Shown: positions 1 through 13,900 of the stretch, one piece after another
Layout of the letters: every line of letters starts with the position of its first letter
How positions within the stretch are numbered: position 1 is the first letter of the stretch
DNA from: Epiperipatus broadwayi
Taxonomy: Eukaryota; Onychophora; Udeonychophora; Euonychophora; Peripatidae
Assembly (NCBI GenBank): GCA_028023455.1
Contig: JAQFVV010000151.1
Span: forward strand, 1,793,097 to 1,857,096
Length of the DNA: 64,000 nucleotides
Reading direction: 5' to 3'
Made by a program: the position numbers and the translations under genes
The notes under the pieces: generated by a model
Seen by the model: only the letters and a program-made list of their open reading frames with translations
Database searches by the model: none
Told to the model about the DNA's origin: nothing

Positions 1-1242
1 TTCTTCTCTTTTACTTCAGAAGTGGAGTTGTAGTCTTGTTCCATTTACATTTCTTAGAGTAGTCCCCCTCCCCTTATAAACTTTTATATTATATACTTTA
101 TATTACATGTCAGGATTGGTTCTGAATGAGCCAATCACTGTAAAATATGAATAAATTAAGTTTGATCCCTCTAGTGAGAATCATCTAGACTGATGCATTT
201 CAATTTACATTAAAATATAGTATATTTAAAGATTGTTTATAAAAAAATTTAGAGGACTTATAAATTGCTTTTGCTGTTTATTTTTAATTGTTGGTTAACA
301 ATACCAATAAAATAAAGTGTTAAATATTTTTATGCTTCCCAATAATATTTTAATACTATTAAAACACATTTGAAATAGCTGCCACTGGAACAATGTGATA
401 AAATGTTTGTGGGATTTATATCCACTCCATCAGACTTTCCAGTGTCTCACAAACAGTCAAGATCATCATCACTTCTTAAGATATTTCTTAGTGAGAAAAT
501 TATAATCCACAAGCATTTCACTCTATAACTAGTCTCTACACATTGATGTTCAATATCTTAACAAATTATTACCAATTAAAAATTAAAATTTTACACATTT
601 ATCCACTGGATAAAACCTACTATAACTGAGCCAAAACATATGGTTACAATATATAATGACAAATATTCATTTATTGAAATTTCAAAGATGTGGTTTGATA
701 AGTGTCCACATCTTTTCCGCTCTTTGTGCTGCTACTATCTTTAAAAAAACTGCACATTTCACAATGCTTTAATTAATTCTCCTATATGAGTTTTGACTGC
801 TTCAGCAGTCATCTTCAGATCTTACGATAATATATTCTTTCAATATACTCTTTGAAAGCTTATATTATTGAGAGATCTGAAAAAGACTGCTAATGTTATA
901 GGGAAGTTAAGTGTTAAAAGTGCATTAATAGAGATATGGTTTGATCATGCATAATTCTTAGGACAGAGTTGATCATCAACATCTCAATCATATAGTTATT
1001 TTTATTACTTTAAAATTGGAATGCTAATGTTTACATTTGTGCTACAGTGTTAATATCAATTTTATATTCTGCAATAGTAAGCCTCTTGGTTCTATTTGAT
1101 AATATATATATTTCACGCATTGCTTTATATTATATATATATACATTAAGAACAGTTATTTTTACCCTAATGTAGAACCATCTACTGTAAGCTTGACTAAT
1201 TATTGGTGACCAGATGGTATAAAGCTGTAAAATCCTCATTTT
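1..1242. other. AT-rich sequence, probably SAP30BP intron
   Basis: I see no coding exon, RNA gene or clear mobile element here. It is probably intron upstream of the first visible SAP30BP exon, because that exon opens with a splice acceptor and the protein lacks its N-terminus. Short inverted stretches around 780-900 are too weak to call. Confidence 0.5.
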
Positions 1243-1278
1243 CAGACAGGTTTCTGGCTTTTGCTTTTCATCAGTGAA
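1241..1278 (-). ncRNA. Hammerhead ribozyme candidate (left arm of inverted element)
   Basis: On the minus strand: UUCA, CUGAUGA, a 13-base stem II region with only about 2 bp (GC/GC), GAA, ACCUGU, C17, then UGAA. UUCA pairs perfectly with UGAA to give a 4-bp helix I. ACCUGU gives an A-U and C-G helix III with a GUC triplet. The core is intact but stem II is weak. Confidence 0.5.
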
Positions 1279-1479
1279 GAGTAGGATTCAAAGCTAGAAA
1301 TGATGTATCTAGTAACCAGACTAACTTATTTGCATAGTTATGTAGATCTGATACCAGGCCAAATTCTTTTTATTTTAGAGACCTCAATAAAATTGCTGGT
1401 TATTAGATACAAAAGTGTGTTATTTCTTGCTTTGAATCTTAGTCTTCACTGATGAAGACAAAAACCAGAAACCGGTCTG
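1243..1479. repeat. Inverted-repeat element bounded by hammerhead-like motifs
   Basis: The first ~75 bp (1243-1319) and last ~80 bp (1396-1479) are imperfect inverted repeats, so the element can fold into one long hairpin. Both arms contain the hammerhead core: CTGATGA, 12-13 bases, then GAAAC and a GTC triplet. The left arm reads on the minus strand and the right arm on the plus strand. The core resembles the larger hammerhead repeat family elsewhere in the window, but the rest differs. No clear target duplication was found. Confidence 0.6.
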
Positions 1480-1481
1480 CA
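1445..1481 (+). ncRNA. Hammerhead-like motif, decayed (right arm)
   Basis: On the plus strand: UUCA, CUGAUGA, 12 bases without a convincing stem II, GAA, the palindromic ACCGGU, then C. The flank UGCA pairs with UUCA except at one position. The core and GUC are kept, but stem II and helix I are damaged. Confidence 0.4.
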
Positions 1482-1850
1482 GGTGTATAGTACCATAGTA
1501 TCAATTGTATCTATTAATTATTCTGCTTATAGTAGATGGGTCTCAAATAAGATGATATAACTTTTTGGAAATTTTTGAGAAAATCGTCTTATTTTATTCA
1601 ACATCATTTTTATCTTTTACTGGTTACTTTCTGATTATAAATAATCTTTTTTTTAGCATTCATTTTAGTCTTTTATTTATTTGATTTTTAGATATCAAAT
1701 TTATAAGCTATCAACTCTGTTGTCATTTATCTATGTAGTATGTTTTGTTTGTTAATTCTATAATTACGAATATATATGTAATTTATTATTACTAATAATT
1801 TCTACGTCACTATATTTTTTTAACAATATACTCTTTTTTTTTTTGAGTAG

Positions 1851-1933
1851 AAGATTTTATAAATAATCTCACATTAACAGGAGAAATTAAATTACCGCCA
1901 GAGCCTTCAGGGAGATGCTCAAATCATTTGCAG
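1851..1933 (+). CDS. SAP30BP: SAP30BP exon A (first visible)
   Basis: The acceptor follows a T-rich tract ending GAGTAG, and the donor is CAG|GTATTT. The exon carries two bases of a split codon and then 27 codons ending in the LPPEPSGRCSNHLQ motif. An acceptor three bases earlier (1848) would keep the same frame. The phase shows that a coding exon must precede it. Confidence 0.88.
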
Positions 1934-4900
1934 GTATTTTTAATTTTGCAGATAAATTGGTTTTGTTTTTATATGTGTTTACATACCAGCGGCAGATATC
2001 ATAGTATGGCTTTTTTTACTTTAAAAAAAAAAATAGAAATAAATACAATGAATCTATTTGCATAATTTTTTCACATAATATTTTTAAATATTATCGGCTT
2101 TCTTTTGTTTTTGTTTTTTAAATTGTAATTTATATCGCATTGTTTGGGTGGGTATATTTTTAAGTTTATGAAAGATTGGAATTTAATAATATTTGAAGAA
2201 AAATACAGTAATTATTTATTTTATTTTATTTTTTTTTTTTTTTGCATTAATTAAAAAACATAAATTGTGTTTCAGAAATGTGAGTAAATAAAAGTATATT
2301 TATTATTTTACTTTAAGCGTATATTCTGTTTACTTGTCATATTGAAAAATTAGGTGCTAGCATATACATAGGTTTTTATTAGCTAACTCTGCTCCCGTAA
2401 AATAATTTTCATTTTTTTTATAAGTGCCTAAAATAGCTTTCAATTTTGTTAATAGATTCTTCTTTAATAAAGCAAAAGCTAAAAAAACAATATGGAATAA
2501 AATGGGACTGGATATTATAGCAGCCATTACACATAAGTCAAGAACAGTATAAATTCTTAATAATTGTTACAGACATGATTCATTGTAAGAAGCACACACT
2601 TTGTTGAAAGTTTTCTACATTAGATTTAATATTGTCTCATCTTATTAGTTTTTAAACATATCTATCTAATATTTAAATACAAGTATAGTCTATATATTTT
2701 TAAGCTAGATGTAATTAAAAGGGATTTGAACTGGAGTGGATGACTGAAAGGAGCTTGAAAGTCTGGGTTCAAATTCCTTCTAATCAAACATACATATATA
2801 TACAGTATTTTTATACCATCCCCCCTCCAAAAAAAAAAAAAAAAAGAATAAAACTTTAGCAATTAAATTTGTTTCTTTTTCTTCGTAGAATATTTATGCT
2901 AGTTTTTTTTTTTTACATTTATTGTTTAAAATTTATCATTTTTTCTTTTTTTATTGCAAAATTTGTAAGTTTTTTTAAAATATTTATCCAAGGAGGAGAA
3001 TATAATCATTGAAAATGTATTTGAAAATTTTAATGGTTTTTTTTTTTGTTTGTTTGTTTTTTTAAATAGTTCAAATTTACTTGATAAAAATTTTTTTTCC
3101 ATAGTTCAGACTGATAAACTGTATAAAATGAAGCGTCTGTTTACATCTGTGGAGCATATTAATTTACTTATTGAACTGTGCTTCTTTATTTTTTAAATTT
3201 TATTTTAAAAACTTGTGGATATTGATTTATTCAAGATTAAATAAATATTCTTGAGTAAATCTTTAATTTATACCAAATTAATAAAATCCAACATTCATAG
3301 AAATTTAAAGTATCTCTTCATAATTTTATACAGATTGAAAGAGATAACAAATTGTCAATTGATGAATTATTGTTTTTGAATCTGTAATGATAATAAATGA
3401 TTTCACAGAGCTAAATTTTTAAATCCAAATGGTTAACAATGATGGTGATTATTTTCTTATAAGAAATCTTATGCATATATTTATTGAATAATCAGCTTTT
3501 CAGCCGTAATTAATTATTGATCAGACATTTTTTATTTTTTAGCTTTTCTCAGACTGCAATCAAACTAAGAATTGTATGCTCTAGAGCAAGCCATTCCTAC
3601 TATTAACCTAATTATTTGGGGGCATTGTAGAGAAGATGGAAAATATTGAAAGTAAATAATCAATATCAAGTGTTTATCCAGTGCCAAGTTTTAAATTTGT
3701 CTAAAGTATTTAAATATCTAAGAAGCTGAGGAAATTAAGAGTCTTATGATGTCTCTTATAAATATCTAAGCTCACACAAAAATTTATAATATTACATTAA
3801 AACTAAAATAGTAGCAAGGTCTAAAAATCATCACTTTAGATACTATCTCAGAAAAGGATTTAATTTTAAATAAAGCTGCTTTGTAAAAGTTTTGATTATA
3901 ACTAAGATATTTTGGTAAAACAGCGATTGTAAAACGATGTAAGATAATCAATTGTAGAGGCAAATTTAAAGAACTGCTCCAATGATATATGCTTTTTTTT
4001 TTTTTTTTATTAATAATGAATTTGATTGTTTTCTTGACCCTTATATATTATTTTATATATATCTTTTTACAATAATTCCCTGTGTGATTTACCAGAATGG
4101 TAAAATGTCACATTCCGGGCATAAGATTTTAGGTTCTATTCCAATTCCAGCACTACAGTGCTCGAATTCCCAAGCAATAAGGTCATTCAGTTATCTTTTT
4201 TTATTTTTTTTTACAATAATGTGTTAATAAATATTCATAGTCAAATTATATGCATTTAGAATGGAAATAACTTGATCTCTCGTTGAACTATGTAAAAATC
4301 AATCAGCTAGGAAAAGACAGAATGATACCAATCCAATTTCACTCCGTAAATTAGACTAATGTCAACCAACTAAGTTCAAATTCTATCAGAGCTAAAGAAT
4401 AGATTGATAATAGTTAATTGATATTTACATAGCTCAGTGGGAGGTCCAGCTACTTCCTGTTCAAATTACAAATAATGTGTTCAGTGAATTTGTATATTTT
4501 GAGAAACAGTACTTAGATTTTAAAAGTATGAATATATCCGGAATCTTCTTACGATATTTGAATACAGTAGTATATATATAATAGACTTGGAATATATATA
4601 ATTAGTACATGACCATATATATTTATATGTAAGTATTGAAACGTCATAAATTAAATTTAAAAAAAAAATCTCTGCTTGGAGAAGAAATTTGACAGTCAAA
4701 TGTGCATTGTTCACTTGCAGTTGGTGTTTACCATTAATGTATTATGCTTGTTTGTCAAATATTATTGGGATTCGGGGATTATATAGTTTGCATTGAATGG
4801 CTATTTGCCAGTTTCCAATGCCTGGTGATTTTATATAAAATACATAGAATCTTGTATGCTTTTATATTTTTTATCTTAACGATGAATAAGTGCCCATATG

Positions 4901-7900
4901 TTTTATGAGTCTTCTGTTTTTCTAGGAAAAAATTGGAAAATATTATGAACAGAAGATAAATAGAGGTATGGATATGAATGCAGTCATTCAAAAAAGGAAG
5001 GATTTCAGAAATCCTAGGTATTTTTTAGTTTTATTAATTTTTTTTTTTTTTTTAAATGAGAGAGGAATTTTATGCCCTACTCCCATACCCTTATTTTTTT
5101 TTTTTTAAAAAAAGTCAATTTATTTGATTGACATATAAATTGATTCTGAAAATGTGTTAAATGTGATGCATTTTTATGGAATGGTTTTGATTGACTAAAG
5201 TTTCAATCTATTTGACAGAAAATGATTTTTAGGAGTGTGGAGGAAAATATAAAATTAATTTGTAAAGAAATGTGTTGCCGTATGCCCAAAATTCTCAATT
5301 TCTCATTCTTCTTGAGTCATGTCTATTATGTTCTCATTTGAAAATTTTGCTAACGTCTGTTTACAAGTACACAAAATTCTGATGTGTCATTCTTCTCTGA
5401 CTGATATTCCACATCATATTTTACCAATTATTTAATAATTACACCTAAAGCTTAATAAATTCATGGAAATATACTATACAGGAAAATGATAGGAGAGACT
5501 CCTCCACAAAGCAACAAAGTAAATCTCCAAAAAAAAAAAAAAAAGTACTCCATTGGTGAAAAAAAAAAGAGCAGAATCTGATTACTTTTCCATTACTGAA
5601 GAATATGCTATATTTTATTCACTTTCACTTCTGGAACTTACTTTTGCATCAAAACAAGAAGTCACATCTCCAACTGGATAAAAAAAAATCTGCATTAAAA
5701 TTTTATTATCCCTTATTGTTTAATTATGCAAATTTATTGATTGAAATTATAGCTGATGCGGCCCAGAAATCTTTGAGGAAATAATGAATGGCTAGATTGA
5801 AATTATGAAAATATCTAAGGGTCGATGAATATTTTTTTCAGACATCAAAAGATTCTCAAATAAATTGATTACCCACTTAGGTTTCTCTTAGTCGAATCAA
5901 TTACTAATGCGAACGATTTGAAACTGAAATTTAATTATGTTCCTGTTCTCATTATAGGAGACTTTAACTGTCTCTGTCAAACTTTGCGATAAATTAAAAA
6001 ATTTCTTGTATGAGAAAAAGACTTATTTTTCTTCTGATTTTATTTTTTTGGGGGGTTGTTTACCTTTTATAATTTCAGATTTTCAATTTCATTTTATTAA
6101 ATCAGAGTGAGTCACCAGGGCTTTTTGAATGCTCATTATAATTCTAAATCCCTCCTATAACTGGCTGCCATATATGAATATCCTTTTTGTTTTTTATTTA
6201 ATTTATGCAATTGCTCCAATCTAAATTGCTTAAAAGTTTTTGTTCATTCTGTCTTTCATAAACTTTATCATACTATAGCTTTTCATTTAGATTAGTCAAG
6301 TTAAACAGACATTTTTAAAGATATTAAGTAATGTTGGAAGTTGCTGAACCCTCTATGTAATTATTACGTATTTCATTGATCACAGCGTAAATAAAAGGTA
6401 AAAAGTTTTCAATGAAAAATCTTTACTTTCATTTTGAAAAATATGTTTGTTATTTTTGCACTTCATACAAGGGATGGACAATATGTATTTTGATAGAGTT
6501 TTCTTTTTATTTCAATTATGTCATGACAAAAATACAGCATATAAAATGATGTCTTGCTTCTCAATTCCACATATTTATCGGAATCAATCATTTTCAAATA
6601 TAAATGTCATAAAATCTGAATTTCTTTAACTGATAAACATCTTGATCAATATTTAGGATTATCTTTTTTTTTTATTATCTCGCTGGGTAATGTCAAAACT
6701 CTCATTAATAATTAAATTTTTCAATTTTGTTTCTATTTCATTATGAGAAGCTCACATTTTGATATATTTAATAAACATTGAAATCAGATTCAAATGTTGC
6801 ATTCTTCCCCCAATATATGAAAAGATTGTAGAATTATTCTCTTTAAAAAAAAATCGCAGTTCCTTCTGATTGATTTTTTTAATGGTAAAATTAGCTCAAT
6901 GATGATCTCCAAAAATGTCTTCAGTTTCGCAAGAATGATGAGTTTTTTTCTTTTGCATAATATTTTTTAGACTTTTAAGAAGTTAGAAACCCAATTACTG
7001 CATAATAATTTTTAGTTTGTGTTTTTTATGATATTACTAAACATTATACTTGTTAATAGTAAATATAATGATTTTTACATTTCCGTGTATATATTGTATA
7101 TATTTTTAACTTCATAATGGAATTTCATTATTGCTCAACTTCTAAATAAGTATAATTTTTAAACAACATATCAGACAACGTATTTGTCAATAATTAGGTA
7201 TCATGAAAGTATACTCGTCTATTTTTTCTTAAAATGCAGATTTATGTATACGATCGTATATATAGATAGATAAGTTGTTGCTCGGCTCTGATTTTATTTA
7301 GTACATATTTAAATGAGATGTTAAATGAAGGTTATTTTTAAAAAAACGGGATTCGAATTGAAATTAAATGAATGATTCATTGCATCTAATTTTTCGATAA
7401 GAGGATCAGAGTTTGTAGACAATGAGGGAATAGTTTCGGGGGGGGGGGGAATACAAGTAAAGCAGAAGTTATGAGTTGTTGTTGGTTAGAATATTTTTGA
7501 CAATTAGGAATCTAACTAACTAACTGTGAAAGTGTTTCACAAAGTAGAAGAGAATTGAGATCATTAAACGGGCTTTTTATTTTATGTACCATTTAAATTG
7601 AAATTAATAAGCTCATTAAATGTATTGTTAGATTTGCAATATGATAGTTTGAAAGAAAATGAAAAAGGCAAATTACATGGATGAAGTTACAAGGCGATGT
7701 ATATGGAAGGGATATTTATTAAGAAAATGAAGAATAACTGGACATTATTAGTGGCAACAAAAATATTGAGAGCATTCATTGGAGAGCTTCGTTGCAGACC
7801 AATTCGTTTGGAGAGCTTCGTGGCAGACCAATTCTTGAAGAGCATTCGTTGTAGACCAATTCAGCGGAGAGATTGCAGACCAATTCGTTGAAGAGCTTCG

Positions 7901-10900
7901 TTGCAGACCAATTCGTTGGAGAGCATACACTGCAGACCAATTCGTTGGAGAGCTTCGTTGCAGACCGATTCGTTGGAGAGCACTCGTTGGAAAAGAACAG
8001 TGTGGGAATTGTATACATTATTGGAGAGCCGCACAGTATGACTTGCAGATATAACATTGGCACAGTCGTAAGTGCAGATATAACATTGGCGCAGCCGCAT
8101 TTTGGAACCTGGGAGTAGCGAATACGTTGAACTACAAGTTTAGCCATAGATGGAGAAACGGGTGAAAATGTCAATCCCAATTAGTAACGTTAGCAACAAG
8201 GGTTTTTCTGGAGTGGAGGGAGGTGTGTAATGTTTTGTAAAATGGCAGACATGTTAGTGCACTCCAGAAAAAACTAGAATTTATTTGTAAGGCTGTTTTT
8301 AGATCGCGCTCTGATAGCTGAGGAATTTAATTAGTGCATTGACGTAATGGCGATCGACAATTCCTAGAAATATTTGCTAATTACAAATGTTTCTAGATAA
8401 GAGACGTTACCTTATTGGTCAGTGCATTGATTGATAGTGGCAGTTGTCAGAGAGCAATAAGAAGACTGGGTAACATCGAGCAGTGTAATATAGAGAGCAG
8501 TCACGCAGTAGTTGAGTAGCAGTATTTGAGTAGATGTCTGTTTAACACCAGTAGAGATATCTCGTTTGCGCTTGCGGTTAATGACCAGCGCCCAGTGGAA
8601 ATGTAGTTCACGGGTATAGCTGAAGGAGACCGCAGCGGAGATATGGAGAGCATTAGTTGCAGAGTAGAAGCATTCGTTGCAGAGCAGAGCATTAGTTGCA
8701 GAGTAGAACATTAGTTGCAGGAATAGACCATTCGTTGGAGAACATTAGCGAACGTTATTGGATAGCTGCACAGTATGACTTGCAGATATAACATTGGCAC
8801 AGTCGTAAGTGCAGATATAACAACTTCATAATGGAATTTCATTATTGCTCAACTTCTAAATAAGTATAATTTTTAAACAACATATCAGACAACGTATTTG
8901 TCAATAATTAGGTATCATGAAAGTATACTCGTCTATTTTTTCTTAAAATGCAGATTTATGTATATGATCGTATATATAGATAAGTTGTTGCTCGGCTCTG
9001 ATTTTATTTAGTACATATTTAAATGAGATGTTAAATGAAGGTTATTTTTAAAAAAAACGGGATTCGAATTGAAATTAAATGAATGATTCATTGCATCTAA
9101 TTTTTCGATAAGAGGATCAGAGTTTGTAGACAATGAGGGAATAGTTTCGGGGGGGGGGGAATACAAGTAAAGCAAAAGTTATGAAGGTTCGTGGAAAGAG
9201 TTGTCGTTGGTTAGAATATTTTTGACAATTAAGAATCTAACTAACTAACTAACTGTGGAAGTGTTTCACAAAGTAGAAGAGAATTGAGATCATTAAACGG
9301 GCTTTTTATTTTATGTACCATTTAAATTGAAATTAATAAGCTCATTAAATGTATTGTTAGATTTGCAATATGGTAGTTTGAAAGAAAATGAAAAAGGCAA
9401 ATTACATGGATGAAGTTACAAGGCAGTGTATATGGAAGGGATATTTATTAAGAAAATGAAGAATAACTGGACATTATTAGCGGCAACAAAAATTTTGACT
9501 ATTTTTAGTTTTGCATATAATGTTTAGGTAAAAAAATGGAAATAAGTTTTGACTGTTTGATGAGTGGGTTAATCTGGAAAGCATGGTTTAGGGGTGATAT
9601 ATTGTACTTGTCCGACAATAATAATGATGGATGAAAATGAATTTGCAGAAACACCTAAGTAAACAACCATAGGAAGTAGAGGAATAATGAAACTTTGTAA
9701 ATTATTACTTTCCAAGGTTGTACACTAGTATTTTTGTAATCTTACTTTATTCATAATGTATTTGAAAGTTTCTGGTATCCCCCCCCCCCACCATTTTATC
9801 AACTGAAAGGCACTGATTGATTTAAGTTTTGAATGATATGTTTGCAATTAGCATTCGTCCTGTAGCATCTTGACTTAACTGTTTTCCTATTATTTTGATA
9901 AGATAAAAAAACAAACTTGGGTTTAATTTTTTCACAAGAATAGTCACTGAACTATATTCTTTTTTCAGCCTAAGAATAATATGCTATGTCTTCAGTAGAA
10001 TGATTTTCTTGATACCTGATTTATTCTGATAATATTATCTAAGAAGATATTCTCTTTCTCCCACACTATATCTAGATTGGCCTTAGAACATCTTGATGTA
10101 TTATTTTGATTCTCAGTCAAGATTTTCTTATCCTGTATCATTACATGATCACCATTTCCTACACTTGCTCATAACTGTTATCAAAACAAGCAAGAGAGTT
10201 TTGCCTGTTTCATCTTGTATCATGTTACATATTTCAGATCTCAATATATATATGTTCACTATAATGTTGAATTGTTTGCTTTAATAGGATCAAATTTATT
10301 TCTAAAGACTGAATATTTAATATAATTTTAATCACTTTTTTTTTTTGAAAAACGGAATTACGTATGCTCCTTGAAACTTCCTGCAATAAAGTATGACTAC
10401 TCATATGAGATTTTTTTTTGTAAGAATTTATTGAATAAATAGAGCTGTGAATTTGGTAGATTTGCTTGAGTATAGTGTCACTTTTCAAAATAAACATCAA
10501 ATTTTATTTATATTGAATAATTTTTTAATGATTCAACAGACTCTATAACATAGCTTTATGAATATGATTATTACATTTTTCAACCATTATCAATCTATTG
10601 TAAGATGAAGGCCTTTCTATCCCATTCCAGTGCACATCCTTATCTATTCATCTCATATTTGATCTTACATTATTTTTTTCAACCATTGTCAATCCATTCT
10701 GAGATACTTTTTCATACCATTTCAATAAACATCCTTATCCATTCATCTCATATGTGATCTTACATTATTACCTTTTTCAACTATTATCAATCTGTTGTGA
10801 GTTGATGGCCCTTCCTTATTTATTCAGTAAACATACTTATCCATTCATCTTACATGTGATCTTACATTATTACTATAGTGCGATGAAGGCCCTTTTGTTC

Positions 10901-13900
10901 CATTCCTGTAAACATTCTTATCCAATCATCTCATATGTGATCTAGGCCTTTTGTTATCTTTTGGAAACCAGATTAAGATTTTAACTGCACATCTATTGTC
11001 ATCTTTTCTAGCAACATGTCCAGCCCAGCTCTATTTTAATCCCTTAAATTTTTTTCAATTACATCAATGATATTTGTTCCCTTATCTGTGCAATTTGCTT
11101 TTGATTGGTTTTTCTTACTCTAAACATGCATTTCCATTCTGTGATATGGTGTCTATTGCTTTTCCCTTACATCCACCTGAAATTAGTAGCAAAATGCATT
11201 TATTAAAAACTTTCTCTTTCAAATACAAAGATATATTTTTTTCATATAAATTTCTTAAAAGATAAGTTTTTGAAAAATTTGTTTATTTATTTTTTGTTTG
11301 TATTAATTTCTCAGTAAATTACAATGCTTTTAAAATATGCATATTTGGAATGTAAATAGTCTTAAAAACATTATTTTTAGTTGAGGATAATTATAATTAT
11401 TTCAAGGCAAGTTATGGTTTTAATTACGTTTATATAAGTTATTGATTTTATGTGTTGAAATGTTGAATTATTTAAATTTTAGTTGTTTTTTTTTTAATCA
11501 TTTCATATTATGTTGTTTAATTAGTGTAGTTTTCATATAAATTGTTTCTAAAAAAAAAAATTTTTTTATTTTTGTAGTATTTATGAAAAACTAATCGAGC
11601 TTTGTGAAATAGACCAAATAGGAAGTAATTGTCCAAAAGTAAGAATTTAATTTTAAAATTATTATATTTTTCTATTTCATAGACTATATTTAAAATCAAC
11701 TATCCTACAGTACATTAAAATTCTATATTCATATGAATGTACATTAAAATACTAATTAAAGTAAGTGTAGGAAGTAATAGTTACTTGAATGTAACTGTCG
11801 ATATGCCAGCCTAAAGTTGGTTTTTTGGGATCTGGTACTAAATAGCAGAAAATGCTATATAAGAATTGAGTAGGATAAGTAAATTTTTTGTAATAAGAGC
11901 CACGTGATACTTTTCATACATTTTTAACTGTTTAAAAACCATAGGTCATCAAATATTGAAAAACTTTACCAAATATGATTATAAAATCCACATTAACAAC
12001 ACTTGAATGTTACCATTTAAATGCTAAAAGTGTAAAGTTTTAAAATATCGAGGTTTTACTTCAGAACATTTACGAAATAAAATATTGTAGTATTGTCACA
12101 TACTATATTACTATAGATCATTAATATAAAAGTTTACAAAACGGCAATGAAAATCATTAACGTCTCAGGAGTTACACTTTGGAAGCCGCATGTGACTCCC
12201 AAGCCAGTTACCATTGGTATAGAGATTTAAAGAATGTGATGAATTACATCTGTAGATTAAACCAATTAACTATTTTTTTGTTATTCTAAATTGTTTAAGG
12301 TACTAATCGGTACGCCAGGCCAACTGCTTGGTAGCGTTGTTTCTCTGCTAAAAACACTATTATATCGTTCCAGGCCCAACTATTTTAATTAAATTATTTT
12401 TACATTTTCTCCGCCTTTTATTAAAATTTTTTTTTTTCAGTTTGCCCGACTTTTATTAAAATATTTTTCCATTTTCTCTGCCTTTTTTAAAAATATTTGG
12501 ACATTTGATACGACTTTTTTACTCATCTTTTGACATATTTGGACATTTGACGCGACTTTTTTTTTTACCAATATTTTGACATTCTTGTAAATAATTTATG
12601 ATACAAGATTTGATACAAATATTTGTACATTTTCGTTTTCTAAAATGGCAAAATTAAAAACATTACATAATACAAATAAAGCCAAAACAAAAATTGCCGT
12701 ATAGTCGCCATATTTTAAAAACAAAAAAAGAAAAACAAAGTTGAAAAAGTCAAAAGTTTTGATCTTAGTGTAACTTTTTTGGGGGGAGATGGGGAGAAAT
12801 AATTTGTCATCACTGAGACCAAAGTTATTTTTGGTTTGCTTTTATTTTTAAAAAAAGATTAATAAAAATTGGTTTTAAAAAGAAAAGTTTTAGTACATCA
12901 GCGGTATATAAATAAAACCGAAACAAAAGTCACCGTATTTTTTTAAAATAAAAAAAAAAAAACACAGTTGAAAAAGTCAAAAGATCTTATTTTAATGTTT
13001 TTTTTTGGGGGGAGGGGGTGGTGGTTGACAAATAATTTGTCGTTGCTGATCAAATCAAGTTTATGATTTCCAAAACTATATGCAACCTCAGACATTTTAT
13101 TTATCTCATAATTTACATGGCTATTTGCGTGAGTTCTGGGAAAAGATACTTGGCCATGATCTTTTGCAATTTTTTTCACTTTCCAAAATTTGTAAGGAAA
13201 CACGGCAGTCTTACAATTATTAGTATCAAACACTACATCGGGTAGGGGTAAGATCTTTAATCAGAATGCATATTACAACAGTTGTGGCCACTTGAATTCC
13301 CTCCACTCTCACATCATACGATTGCGATCTGTTAAGTGTGCATATTTGCGTAGTGTCACGAAGCACATTAGCAGACTGTAATATTGATGTGCAGTGCCAT
13401 ATACGCCTGTAGCGGCTAATATGAACAGTGCTGTTATGTAGGCCTGTAAGTTTCTCTGCAAAAGCACAGAAATATTGGGCCGTGTAGACAGCATATTTCT
13501 GTGTTTTTAGCAGAGAAACAACGTCACCAGACGGCTGGCCTGTCGTATCGATTAGTACCTTTTTAAATTATTTTAGTGATTAGATTATATATATTATGAA
13601 AATATGATTCAACTAGAATTTGCTCATGTTTATAAAAAAGATAAAATAATTTAATAAAATATTTTTTCTTTTAAAATTTAAGAGAACGAATGCCTACATA
13701 TACTGACACATGTTACATATAAGTGAAATACTGAGCAAATGCAAAGAACTATATTAATTGAATATCCATATATATGTATTGTTAGTATTTAATATGATCA
13801 ATATGTGTGTGAAAAAGATAATTCCAAACACATACAGATATAAAATGTATCCAAGTGAAAAGATGATTTGTTCTCTTCAAGCTGCCTGCAGTGCCATCTC

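Larger units (their letters stand above)
7770..8822 (+). mobile_element. Internally deleted LTR retroelement
   Basis: The order is: a 5'-truncated LTR (7770-8085), a primer-binding-site-like run (TTGGCGCAGCCGCATT, 8086-8101), a leader of about 110 bp, a purine-rich tract (8210-8223), and a second LTR (8224-8822, TG...CA). Both LTRs end in the same GCAGATATAACA block. No gag or pol coding sequence remains, so it is either a deletion derivative or a TRIM-like non-autonomous element. No protein evidence supports a superfamily. Confidence 0.65.
5018..11577 (+). other. SAP30BP intron B-C
   Basis: Longest visible intron of the gene. It holds the duplicated 660-bp segment with the LTR remnant (7109-9498) and a tandem array derived from a LINE 3' end (10570-10945). 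Its first 2 kb show only AT-rich sequence. Confidence 0.6.

Noticed and set aside
7697-8711. Overlapping open frames with repeated Cys/Asn/Trp-rich peptides
   Set aside because: They are translations of the LTR minisatellite and appear in several frames on both strands, as repeat DNA does.
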